Source: JBDHXE01 sp039810525 (GTDB lineage Bacteria; Bacteroidota; Ignavibacteria; Kapaibacteriales; UBA2268). Taken from it: a stretch of 7,151 nt of DNA. Made by a program: the position numbers and the translations under genes. Numbering within the stretch: position 1 is the first letter of the stretch; the number at the start of each line of letters is the position of its first letter. The DNA is taken from contig JBDHXE010000127.1 in assembly GCA_039810525.1 (NCBI GenBank), positions 1 through 7,151 of the forward strand, in the 5' to 3' direction. Shown here one piece after another: positions 1 through 5,418 of the stretch. The notes under the pieces were generated by a model. That model ran no database searches. It was not told the DNA's origin and saw only the letters and a list, made by a program, of their open reading frames with translations.

Positions 1-1206
1 GATACTGAGGATTTATTGTTGGCAGATATTAAACCAGATTCTGTAGTATGGATGAGTCATGGAGATTCTCTAACAAAATTACCAGATGGCTTCCAAACGA
101 TAGCTCATACTGATAATGCTCCTATTTGTGTAATTAGAAATATAGACAAAAGGATATGGGGTGTGCAGTTTCATCCAGAGGTACATCATACTGAAGAGGG
201 TATCAAAATTCTTGAAAATTTCGTAAGAAAGATATGTAATTGCACTAGTAATTGGACTACACATTCTTTTATAGAACAGCAAGTAGAGAAAATAAGAAGA
301 GAGGTTGGCAATAGTGAAGTTATTTGTGCTTTGTCTGGAGGTGTAGATTCTACTGTATTAGCTGTATTGCTACACAAAGCTATTGGCAATCAATTGAAAT
401 GTATCCATATAGATACTGGTCTTATGCGATGGAATGAAAGCAATAAATTGATGAAGCTATTTGAAGATAATTTCAATATGAAAATTGAATTGATAGATGG
501 CTCGGAGACATTTTTGTCGCGATTAGATGGAGTAAGCGACCCAGAGCAAAAACGAAAAATAATTGGAAAAGCTTTTATTGATTTGTTTGAGGTAGCAGCA
601 AAGAACCATAATCAAGCTAAGTGGTTGGCTCAGGGTACCTTGTATCCTGATGTAATAGAATCGGTATCTGTAAAGGGACCGTCAGTGGTAATTAAATCAC
701 ATCATAATGTAGGTGGACTGCCAGAGAAGATGGGTTTAAAGCTATTGGAGCCTTTTAGAGAGCTGTTTAAAGATGAGGTAAGAGCGGTTGGTAGAGAGCT
801 TAATGTGCCAGATTGGTTTGTAAATCGCCACCCATTTCCAGGTCCGGGTCTTGGCATTAGAGTGCTGGGAGAGATCACTAAGGATAAGGTAAAGGTATTA
901 CAGAGAGCTGATGCTATATATATAGAAGAGATAAGAGCTGCTGGATTGTATGATGAGATATGGCAAGCGTTTGCAGTATTGCTGCCTGTATATTCTGTAG
1001 GAGTGATGGGAGATGAGCGTACATACGAAAATACTTGTGCTCTTAGAGCTGTTACAAGTGTAGATGGTATGACTGCTGATTGGTACCATTTGCCTTACGA
1101 TCTACTTGCCAAAATCAGCAATAGGATAATTAATGAGGTAAGAGGTATTAATCGAGTAGTATATGATATTACAAGTAAACCTCCTGGTACAATAGAGTGG
1201 GAATAG
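1..1206 (+). CDS. guaA: GMP synthase (glutamine-hydrolysing), 3' part
   Basis: Converts XMP, ATP and glutamine to GMP, the last step of guanine nucleotide synthesis in the cytoplasm. The frame is open from base 1, so the start lies outside the window. About 401 codons are present of a family length near 510-525, so roughly 110-120 N-terminal residues, including the catalytic Cys of the amidotransferase domain, are missing. Visible parts in order: the end of the class I glutamine amidotransferase domain with the catalytic His and Glu in GVQFHPEVHHT (codons at 172-174 and 178-180); the ATP-pyrophosphatase P-loop SGGVDS (334-351); the XMP-binding stretch HPFPGPGLGIRVLGE; and the dimerisation domain ending in the typical KPPGTIEWE just before TAG at 1204-1206. 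No frameshift or lost key residue is seen. hrcA follows in the same direction after 78 bases, so co-transcription is possible. Identification is by motif recognition and is very secure. Confidence 0.97.
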   Translation, partial: DTEDLLLADIKPDSVVWMSHGDSLTKLPDGFQTIAHTDNAPICVIRNIDKRIWGVQFHPEVHHTEEGIKILENFVRKICNCTSNWTTHSFIEQQVEKIRREVGNSEVICALSGGVDSTVLAVLLHKAIGNQLKCIHIDTGLMRWNESNKLMKLFEDNFNMKIELIDGSETFLSRLDGVSDPEQKRKIIGKAFIDLFEVAAKNHNQAKWLAQGTLYPDVIESVSVKGPSVVIKSHHNVGGLPEKMGLKLLEPFRELFKDEVRAVGRELNVPDWFVNRHPFPGPGLGIRVLGEITKDKVKVLQRADAIYIEEIRAAGLYDEIWQAFAVLLPVYSVGVMGDERTYENTCALRAVTSVDGMTADWYHLPYDLLAKISNRIINEVRGINRVVYDITSKPPGTIEWE

Positions 1207-1284
1207 TGATGTTTTTAATTTCTAATATGATAAAACATTATAATTTCGTTTCGTCAATTTAATATTAATGATTATATTGGCACA

Positions 1285-2334
1285 ATGGCAAAAAGTAAAA
1301 CTGGCATAGAATTGAGCGATAGAGAACGTGAGATATTGCAGAGAATTGTTCATCTGTATATATTGAATGGTAATCCTATTGGGTCGAGGTATTTGTCGAA
1401 AATAATACAAGACGAGATGAAGCTATCACCCGCTACTTTGCGAAATGTAATGTCTGACCTCGAAGATATGCATTTTATTACTCACCCACATACTTCGGCT
1501 GGTAGAATTCCAACTGATAGAGGTTATAGATTCTATGTAGATAATTTATCTAATTATGAGCGTTTGGACAAATCAGAATTGGATAAAATACAGAATAATC
1601 TTCTAAACATACCTCAGGAATATGCTTATCATAATGCTTCTAAATTGCTTGGAGCCTTGTCGCAATATTTAAGTATAATAGAACTACCTTCTTTGAAAAC
1701 ATATATAATATACAAGGTAGGTATAATTCAATTAAGTTCTAATAAGGTTCTGATTGTTTTGGAATTAGAATCTGATTTTCTGAAGACAATTACCCTTGAA
1801 ATAGGCTTTGAATTAAATTCTACTGAATTGTCTGCTATCACTAATATAATAAATGAGAAAATTGCAGGCAAAACTGTTGCTTATATAAGAGATAACTTTA
1901 GTAAGATATTTAACAAGAGCGAGTTTGAAGATAATCCATTAATAAGATTGTTTACCGATTCTGTTGATAAGATATTTGACAACCCTAAGTCAGAGCAACG
2001 GTTGATGATAGCAGGTACACGTAATTTGCTAAATCATCCTGAGTTTGAAGATATGAATAGGATTAGAACTATTATAGAATTGGTAGAGAGCGAAGAGATA
2101 ATCGTGCATATTCTTGATAAAATAGATGATATAGCCAATAATGATAACAAGAATGTATTTATTGGGTCAGAATTGGACTATGATATGTTAGATGACTATT
2201 CTTTTATACGCTCTTCATTTAAGATAGGTGCATCGAGTGGCTCTATAGGTATTATTGGTCCTAAAAGGATGAATTATTCTAAGATGATATCACTAGTAAA
2301 TATATTTTCGGATATTTTGTCGGACAAGAGTTGA
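1285..2334 (+). CDS. hrcA: Heat-inducible transcription repressor HrcA
   Basis: Repressor of class I heat-shock genes; in known systems it binds the CIRCE inverted repeat and depends on GroEL for activity. It has 349 residues, normal for the family. The N-terminal winged helix runs over about residues 10-90: LSDREREIL, a recognition helix LSPATLRNVMSDLE at 47-60, and the wing HTSAGRIPTDRGYRFYVD at 69-86. The middle holds the family segment with NLLNHPEFED. The C-terminal end carries GSELDYDML (from 294) and IGPKRMNY (324-331), which are family hallmarks. The ATG at 1285 places the helix at the expected distance; no clear Shine-Dalgarno precedes it. In many bacteria hrcA leads a grpE-dnaK/dnaJ operon. 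Here it stands alone, followed by a terminator and then an unrelated gene, and no CIRCE copy is visible in the window, so its targets lie elsewhere. A weak TAATTTCG -7-like sequence at 1241-1248 might drive it, but I would not rely on that. Confidence 0.95.
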   Translation: MAKSKTGIELSDREREILQRIVHLYILNGNPIGSRYLSKIIQDEMKLSPATLRNVMSDLEDMHFITHPHTSAGRIPTDRGYRFYVDNLSNYERLDKSELDKIQNNLLNIPQEYAYHNASKLLGALSQYLSIIELPSLKTYIIYKVGIIQLSSNKVLIVLELESDFLKTITLEIGFELNSTELSAITNIINEKIAGKTVAYIRDNFSKIFNKSEFEDNPLIRLFTDSVDKIFDNPKSEQRLMIAGTRNLLNHPEFEDMNRIRTIIELVESEEIIVHILDKIDDIANNDNKNVFIGSELDYDMLDDYSFIRSSFKIGASSGSIGIIGPKRMNYSKMISLVNIFSDILSDKS

Positions 2335-2360
2335 GATATTAAGATAATCTCAAATTTTTT
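2331..2360 (+). terminator. Probable intrinsic terminator of hrcA
   Basis: Arms TTGAGAT (2331-2337) and ATCTCAA (2347-2353) form a 7-bp stem with a 9-base loop, followed by six T at 2355-2360. The left arm includes the hrcA stop codon TGA (2332-2334). The stem has only two G-C pairs, so termination may be partial, but the position and T-run fit a Rho-independent terminator for the plus strand. Confidence 0.6.
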
Positions 2361-2380
2361 GGGTATTTGTTTAGGTAGAA

Positions 2381-2400
2381 TATGCTAATTAAGTAGCATA
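2381..2400. promoter_or_regulatory. Palindromic site TATGCTA-N6-TAGCATA
   Basis: Perfect 7-base inverted repeat (2381-2387 and 2394-2400) around a 6-base spacer. The 20-base size and two-fold symmetry resemble an operator for a dimeric helix-turn-helix regulator. No T-run follows, so it is not a terminator. It sits about 235 bases before the promoter of the downstream gene, which is far for direct repression. No cognate regulator can be named, and it does not match the CIRCE consensus of HrcA. Confidence 0.35.
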
Positions 2401-2477
2401 GAGCACTTGCTGTAAATATAAGTTAGATATAAATCTATTCATTATTTGTATTATTCTTCTGCTTTTCATTAATCATA

Positions 2478-2624
2478 AAAATTATAAATATTTGCAAGAA
2501 ACTAAGACAAATATATATAATATATCCAATAAAATCAAGCTAAATAATTATCTATTTCATTTTAAGTAATATGCATAAGTACTTTTTCAGAGTGAAATAG
2601 ATTAATACAAATATTTATAATTTT
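2478..2624. repeat. Nested inverted repeat, 17-bp outer and 10-bp inner arms
   Basis: The outer arms AAAATTATAAATATTTG (2478-2494) and its exact reverse complement (2608-2624) are 17 bases each. Nested inside are the perfect arms ATCTATTTCA (2550-2559) and TGAAATAGAT (2593-2602), and inside those AAGTA (2564-2568) and TACTT (2580-2584) around an ATGCAT palindrome. The folding is lopsided: 55 unpaired bases on the left between outer and inner arms against 5 on the right. It ends 9 bases before the putative -33 box of the Abi-family gene, so that gene's mRNA would not include it if it starts at that promoter. It could be a cruciform or operator region, an untranslated small RNA, or the remnant of a small mobile element. 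No target-site duplication is obvious at its ends. Confidence 0.6.
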
Positions 2625-2633
2625 AAAATATAG

Positions 2634-2665
2634 TTTACATTATTTATGAAAATGTGTTAGTTTTG
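2634..2665 (+). promoter_or_regulatory. Bacteroidota-type promoter of the Abi-family gene
   Basis: TAGTTTTG at 2658-2665 matches the -7 consensus TAnnTTTG exactly. TTTA at 2634-2637, 20 bases upstream, matches the -33 TTTG box in three of four positions. The -7 box ends 28 bases before the ATG at 2694, nearly the same leader geometry as the better promoter at 4748-4779. Start-site mapping would be needed for proof. Confidence 0.5.
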
Positions 2666-2693
2666 TAGAAGTATCATCTTATAACATTGAGTA

Positions 2694-3518
2694 ATGGCAA
2701 TATTAACTTATACTGAACAAGGATTAATTGAAAAATTTTTAAAAATGGGAAATGGTTATGTAATGAATTTTTCAAACTCGACTTTTCAAAAATTTATTGA
2801 GCAATCTGTTGGTCTTGATATTAACAATGAAAAATATTATAATGCATCAAATTCAAAAGCTAACCGCCTAAGAAAATTTATTGAAGTTGAATCTAATTAT
2901 ACATTTGGTCAATTGCTTGAATCATTCTGTAATTATTGGTTTTCAAAAGTTAAAACAAAAGAAATTGATCCAGGTAATGATGAATACCTATTTGATGAAT
3001 GTTTAAAAATTGCAGAAAGGTTAAAAAAAGAAAATGCAGTCGATGATCTAGGTGTTTTGCAATTTAATATTGATGATGATAGAAACGTTAAAATGATTAA
3101 AGAAGAAATTAAGAGGCTCCTTGAGGAAAATAAGCCTGAAGTAGCTTTAGATAGACTTCATACATTGACTTTTCGAATTTTACGAGAACTTTGTAATAAT
3201 CACGATATTTCTTACGAAGACAATAATTCTTTAAACGCAATTTATGGGAAATATAAAAAATTTTTGGATGGTAAAAATTATATTGAGTCGAATATGGCTA
3301 AAGTTATTATGAAATATTCCATAAATGTAATCGAAGCATTTAATGATATTAGAAATAACAAGAGTTTAGCACATGACAATACAATATTAAATTATGAAGA
3401 AAGTATTTTGATTTTAAATAATATTTTTAATACTATCAAATTCATTCAAACTATTGAAAATAAAATAAAAAGTATTAAGGATTTAGAACAATTAGATTCA
3501 ATTGATTTGCCATTTTAA
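2694..3518 (+). CDS. Abortive infection family protein with HEPN-like C-terminus
   Basis: Candidate single-gene phage-defence protein of 274 residues, probably cytoplasmic: there is no signal peptide or membrane segment. The N-terminal part (about 1-90) has MGNGYVMNFSNSTF (18-31) and SKANRLRKF (54-62), a pattern I associate from memory with the N-terminal module of abortive-infection family proteins. A charged linker follows (about 100-145). The C-terminal part (about 145-260) has ALDRLHTLTFRILREL (151-166) and IRNNKSLAHDN (219-229), typical of the Abi_C region. R220, N221 and H227 form R-N-x5-H, the R-x4-6-H signature of HEPN ribonucleases with the usual polar residue after R. From family knowledge such proteins may cut RNA on infection; the RNase role here is inference. 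The ATG at 2694 fits the family N-terminus and lies 28 bases after a promoter-like -7 box. It stands alone, with no partner antitoxin or restriction gene beside it. Three 60-base rows spot-counted in it hold 12-16 G+C, against 15-19 in three rows of hrcA and 23 in one row of guaA, a weak hint of separate origin. Confidence 0.75.
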   Translation: MAILTYTEQGLIEKFLKMGNGYVMNFSNSTFQKFIEQSVGLDINNEKYYNASNSKANRLRKFIEVESNYTFGQLLESFCNYWFSKVKTKEIDPGNDEYLFDECLKIAERLKKENAVDDLGVLQFNIDDDRNVKMIKEEIKRLLEENKPEVALDRLHTLTFRILRELCNNHDISYEDNNSLNAIYGKYKKFLDGKNYIESNMAKVIMKYSINVIEAFNDIRNNKSLAHDNTILNYEESILILNNIFNTIKFIQTIENKIKSIKDLEQLDSIDLPF

Positions 3519-3554
3519 CCCCATATACTATCAATTATAAAATTCCTAAAACAT

Positions 3555-3581
3555 CCTCCCCACCCCCACCTCACCCCCCCC
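3555..3581. repeat. C-rich tract (G-rich on minus strand), potential G-quadruplex
   Basis: Of 27 bases, 22 are C, in runs of 2, 4, 5, 2, 1 and 8. The whole interval 3519-3593 has no G on the plus strand. On the minus strand this is the 3' trailer of the aminotransferase mRNA, with G8, GG, G5, G4 and GG separated by one to three bases. If the G8 run is split, four runs of three or more G with loops of at most six bases are available, which satisfies the usual quadruplex pattern. It separates two convergent genes and may act in 3'-end formation. No ordinary hairpin terminator is clear here. Confidence 0.6.
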
Positions 3582-3601
3582 AATACCTCTATAGTTCTTT
3601 T

Positions 3602-4720
3602 CTATAACTTTTGATTATCAAGCCCTTTTTCGTAATATTCGTAAATTTTTAGAATTACAGCTTTGGCATCCTCGCTTGTAAGGTGATCGCCCATAGGTAA
3701 ACTAATTAATTCTTTGTCCCATTTAGTTGCATTCATATAAGAGCAGTCTTGCTTAATATATTGATAAGCAGGCTGATTAGGTAGAGCTATAGGATAATGA
3801 ATACCCGTCTGAATTTCATTATCATTTAGATATTTTATTAAATTATCTCTATTTTGTGCTCTAATTGGGTAAATATGAAATACATTGTAAGCCCATTCTT
3901 CAGTAACGGGCAATATAATTTCATTACAATCAGATAAATGATTACTATAAAAAGAAGCTGCTATATTACGAATTTCGTTCCATTTATCAAGATGATTGAG
4001 CTTTACAGAAAGTATAGCTGCATTTATACCATCTAAACGAGAATTACGCCCCTCTAATAAATGCAAGTATTTAGTATTACTGCCGTGATTGGCTATCATA
4101 CGGCATTTGTCGGCTAATTGCTGATTGTCGGTAGTAATAGCACCACCATCTCCAAAAGCACCAAGATTCTTACCGGGATAAAAACTATAGGTTGCAATAT
4201 CGCCAAATGTACCTACATTGCGCCCCTTATACTTAGCACCATGAGCTTGCGAACAGTCTTCGATAATTTTTAAATTATTTGATTTTGCAATTTCGATTAT
4301 TTCATCCATATTGCAAGGATGCCCATATAGATGCACTACCATTATAGCACTGACATTAGAGCTAATTTGTTTTTTCAAATCTTCAATATCTATAGTATAA
4401 TTATGGCTATTGTCACAAAATCTAACTTTGTAACCCATATTAGTAACAGCTTCGGAAGAAGCAATAAAAGTATTAGCTGGAACAATAATTTCACTATTAG
4501 CAGGCAAATCGAGAGATTTTATAGCAATTTCGAGTGCATCTGTGCCATTTGCTACACTGACACAGAACTTATTTCCAGAATAATTAGCAAATTTCTCTTC
4601 GAAAATAGAGACATATCTACCCCCTACAAAAGCAGATTCTCTAATCACATTCTTAATAGCTTTGTCTATCTCTTGCCTGATACTTTGATATTGTTTGTTT
4701 AGATTTAGAAATTTAACCAT
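3602..4720 (-). CDS. DegT/DnrJ/EryC1-family PLP-dependent sugar aminotransferase
   Basis: Fold-type I pyridoxal-phosphate enzyme that transfers an amino group, usually from glutamate, to a nucleotide-linked keto-sugar for O-antigen, capsule, glycan or glycoside synthesis. It has 372 residues, normal for the family, with no signal peptide. Visible motifs: FVGGRYVSIFEEKFA (31-45); ANGTDAL (58-64), which binds the cofactor phosphate; EDCSQAHGA (154-162) with Asp155 and Gln158 against the PLP ring; SFYPGKNLGAFGDGGAI (179-195) with the Schiff-base Lys184; and GRNSRLDG (224-231). PGKNLGAxGDGGA resembles sugar 3-aminotransferases of the FdtB/QdtB/TylB/DesV group, so a dTDP-3-keto-deoxysugar substrate is my guess, but the motif cannot fix it. 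No other sugar gene adjoins it, and it seems to be transcribed alone from the promoter at 4748-4779. The stop is TAG at 3604-3602, 20 bases before the G-rich trailer. No Shine-Dalgarno is seen before the ATG. Confidence 0.93.
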   Translation of the reverse strand: MVKFLNLNKQYQSIRQEIDKAIKNVIRESAFVGGRYVSIFEEKFANYSGNKFCVSVANGTDALEIAIKSLDLPANSEIIVPANTFIASSEAVTNMGYKVRFCDNSHNYTIDIEDLKKQISSNVSAIMVVHLYGHPCNMDEIIEIAKSNNLKIIEDCSQAHGAKYKGRNVGTFGDIATYSFYPGKNLGAFGDGGAITTDNQQLADKCRMIANHGSNTKYLHLLEGRNSRLDGINAAILSVKLNHLDKWNEIRNIAASFYSNHLSDCNEIILPVTEEWAYNVFHIYPIRAQNRDNLIKYLNDNEIQTGIHYPIALPNQPAYQYIKQDCSYMNATKWDKELISLPMGDHLTSEDAKAVILKIYEYYEKGLDNQKL

Positions 4721-4747
4721 TAGGATAATTGCAACAATAAATAATTA

Positions 4748-4779
4748 CAAACATAAATGTAATTAATCATATTATCAAA
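4748..4779 (-). promoter_or_regulatory. Bacteroidota-type promoter of the aminotransferase gene
   Basis: On the minus strand, TTTG (4779-4776), a 20-base spacer and TATGTTTG (4755-4748) match the Bacteroidota -33/-7 consensus TTTG-N19-21-TAnnTTTG at every fixed position. The -7 box ends 27 bases before the ATG at 4720. A full match at correct spacing is unlikely by chance in this 170-base gap. It is the best evidence in the window for the phylum-level assignment. Confidence 0.7.
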
Positions 4780-4805
4780 AAATAAGCAATGAGCCTAAGC
4801 TTATT
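4777..4805 (-). terminator. Probable intrinsic terminator of cheW
   Basis: On the minus strand, arms AATAAGC (4805-4799) and GCTTATT (4787-4781) form a 7-bp stem with an 11-base loop. The last two T of the second arm and the next four bases give six T in a row (4782-4777). It lies 86 bases after the cheW stop. The T-run continues straight into the TTTG -33 box of the next promoter, so the terminator and promoter share bases. Confidence 0.55.
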
Positions 4806-4825
4806 ATATAAAATATCACAATAAA

Positions 4826-4857
4826 GTATAGTAAAAATTAATTATAAACAACTATAC
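4826..4857 (-). repeat. Inverted repeat in the cheW 3' trailer
   Basis: Perfect 7-base arms GTATAGT (4826-4832) and ACTATAC (4851-4857) enclose an 18-base AT-rich loop. On the cheW transcript it follows the G-rich run directly and is followed by TTTATTG, a poor T-run. It might aid 3'-end stability, or be a chance product of AT-rich sequence. Confidence 0.3.
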
Positions 4858-4858
4858 A

Positions 4859-4871
4859 CCCCCCATTCCCC
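4859..4871. repeat. C6-ATT-C4 tract, G-rich in the cheW trailer
   Basis: Six C (4859-4864) and four C (4868-4871) read as GGGG-AAT-GGGGGG on the cheW mRNA, starting 19 bases after its stop codon. The spacing is almost the same as that of the larger G-rich tract after the aminotransferase gene (20 bases). Two G-runs alone cannot fold into a canonical intramolecular quadruplex unless the G6 run is split and two-layer stacks are allowed. Confidence 0.5.
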
Positions 4872-4890
4872 AAACTACATAGATATCGGC

Positions 4891-5391
4891 TTATGCTACC
4901 AGATTGCTCATATCTTCTATTTCATCTTCGCCCAATATCTTGCTCAAATCTAGCAGGATAAGCATTCTAGCCTCCAATTTGCCTATCGAGGTAATAAATT
5001 GAGAATCTATACCTGATACCATTTTGGGTGGCTCTTCGGTAATTGCTTTATTTATTCTTAGCACTTCATTTACCTTATCTACTATAAATCCAATAGTTTG
5101 TGTGTTCAATTCCACTATCATTATACGGGTATTATGATCTGATGCTTTTTGATTCAAACCTAATTTCTTCCTTAGATCAATGATAGGGATTACTTGGTTT
5201 CTTAGATTAATAATACCTTCTACAAACTGAGGAGCATTGGGAATTTTAGTGATTTGAGTCATTTTGTTTATTTCTTTTACTTTTAGTATATCTACACCAA
5301 ATTCTTCGTCTCCTATATTGAAATTGACAAGCTGTATTATATCTGTATTCCCAGATGTATACGAAACACTTTTATCTAATTCATTTTTCAT
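4891..5391 (-). CDS. cheW: Chemotaxis coupling protein CheW
   Basis: Cytoplasmic adaptor that joins methyl-accepting receptors to the histidine kinase CheA in signalling arrays. It has 166 residues from the ATG at 5391, close to the E. coli protein (167). The single CheW domain (about 17-155) shows LVNFNIGDEEFGVDILKVKEI (21-41), the conserved VEGIINLRNQVIPIIDLR (57-74) with the NLR triplet at 62-64, MIVEL and IGFIVDKVNEVLRI (100-113), and the closing LILLDLSKIL. The residue after NLR is Asn, where Gly is common. The frame extends ten codons upstream to a TTG at 5421, but that codon overlaps the probable -7 box, whereas the ATG has GAGGA seven bases before it, so the ATG is chosen. No other chemotaxis or motility gene adjoins it, so partners must be encoded elsewhere; a CheV- or array-independent role cannot be excluded. 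It is flanked by terminators on both sides and is probably monocistronic. Confidence 0.95.
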   Translation of the reverse strand: MKNELDKSVSYTSGNTDIIQLVNFNIGDEEFGVDILKVKEINKMTQITKIPNAPQFVEGIINLRNQVIPIIDLRKKLGLNQKASDHNTRIMIVELNTQTIGFIVDKVNEVLRINKAITEEPPKMVSGIDSQFITSIGKLEARMLILLDLSKILGEDEIEDMSNLVA

Positions 5392-5398
5392 TTCTATT

Positions 5399-5403
5399 TC
5401 CTC
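5399..5403 (-). promoter_or_regulatory. Ribosome binding site of cheW
   Basis: GAGGA on the minus strand (5403-5399) lies seven bases before the ATG at 5391. It is the only clear Shine-Dalgarno-like sequence before a start in this window, and it decides the cheW start against the upstream in-frame TTG at 5421. Confidence 0.6.
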
Positions 5404-5418
5404 ATTAATTTTGAGATG

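Larger units (their letters stand above)
2335..2693. other. Gene-free, AT-rich, structured intergenic region
   Basis: These 359 bases contain no credible open frame on either strand and no recognisable tRNA or known structured RNA. They hold, in order, the tail of the hrcA terminator, a 20-base palindromic site (2381-2400), a small 5-bp inverted repeat TAGAT/ATCTA (2424-2437), a nested inverted repeat (2478-2624) and a promoter-like pair (2634-2665) in front of the Abi-family gene. A minus-strand TATATTTG at 2515-2508, with CTTG 20 bases upstream (2539-2536), resembles a second promoter firing back toward hrcA, but such matches are easily produced by chance at this base composition. Confidence 0.7.

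Noticed and set aside
857..870. GAGTGCTGG inside guaA as a CIRCE half-site
   Set aside because: It is within coding sequence and has no TTAGCACTC upstream at the required distance.
1207..1240. Weak hairpin ATGTTTT/AAAACAT between guaA and hrcA as a terminator
   Set aside because: The stem is 7 bp, almost all A-T, with a 16-base loop and no T-run; it could as well be chance, so it was not listed as a feature.
2398..2412. GAGCACTTGC as half of a CIRCE operator for HrcA
   Set aside because: No GAGTGCTAA-like partner lies nine bases away on either side; it is a chance resemblance.
2508..2539. Minus-strand promoter TATATTTG with CTTG 20 bases upstream
   Set aside because: A TAnnTTTG match is expected about once by chance in this much AT-rich sequence, the -33 box is imperfect, and no gene lies in its path; mentioned only within the intergenic entry.
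2478..2624. Intact MITE or insertion sequence
   Set aside because: No transposase and no clear target-site duplication flank the arms; kept only as one possible origin of the inverted repeat.
2335..2693. Retron-type or repeat-array defence RNA next to the Abi-family gene
   Set aside because: No reverse transcriptase is encoded nearby and there are no regularly spaced tandem repeats as in CRISPR or ToxI arrays.
4331..4702. Open frame of 123 codons on the plus strand
   Set aside because: It is wholly antisense to the aminotransferase gene, whose motifs are intact, and its translation shows no recognisable domain.
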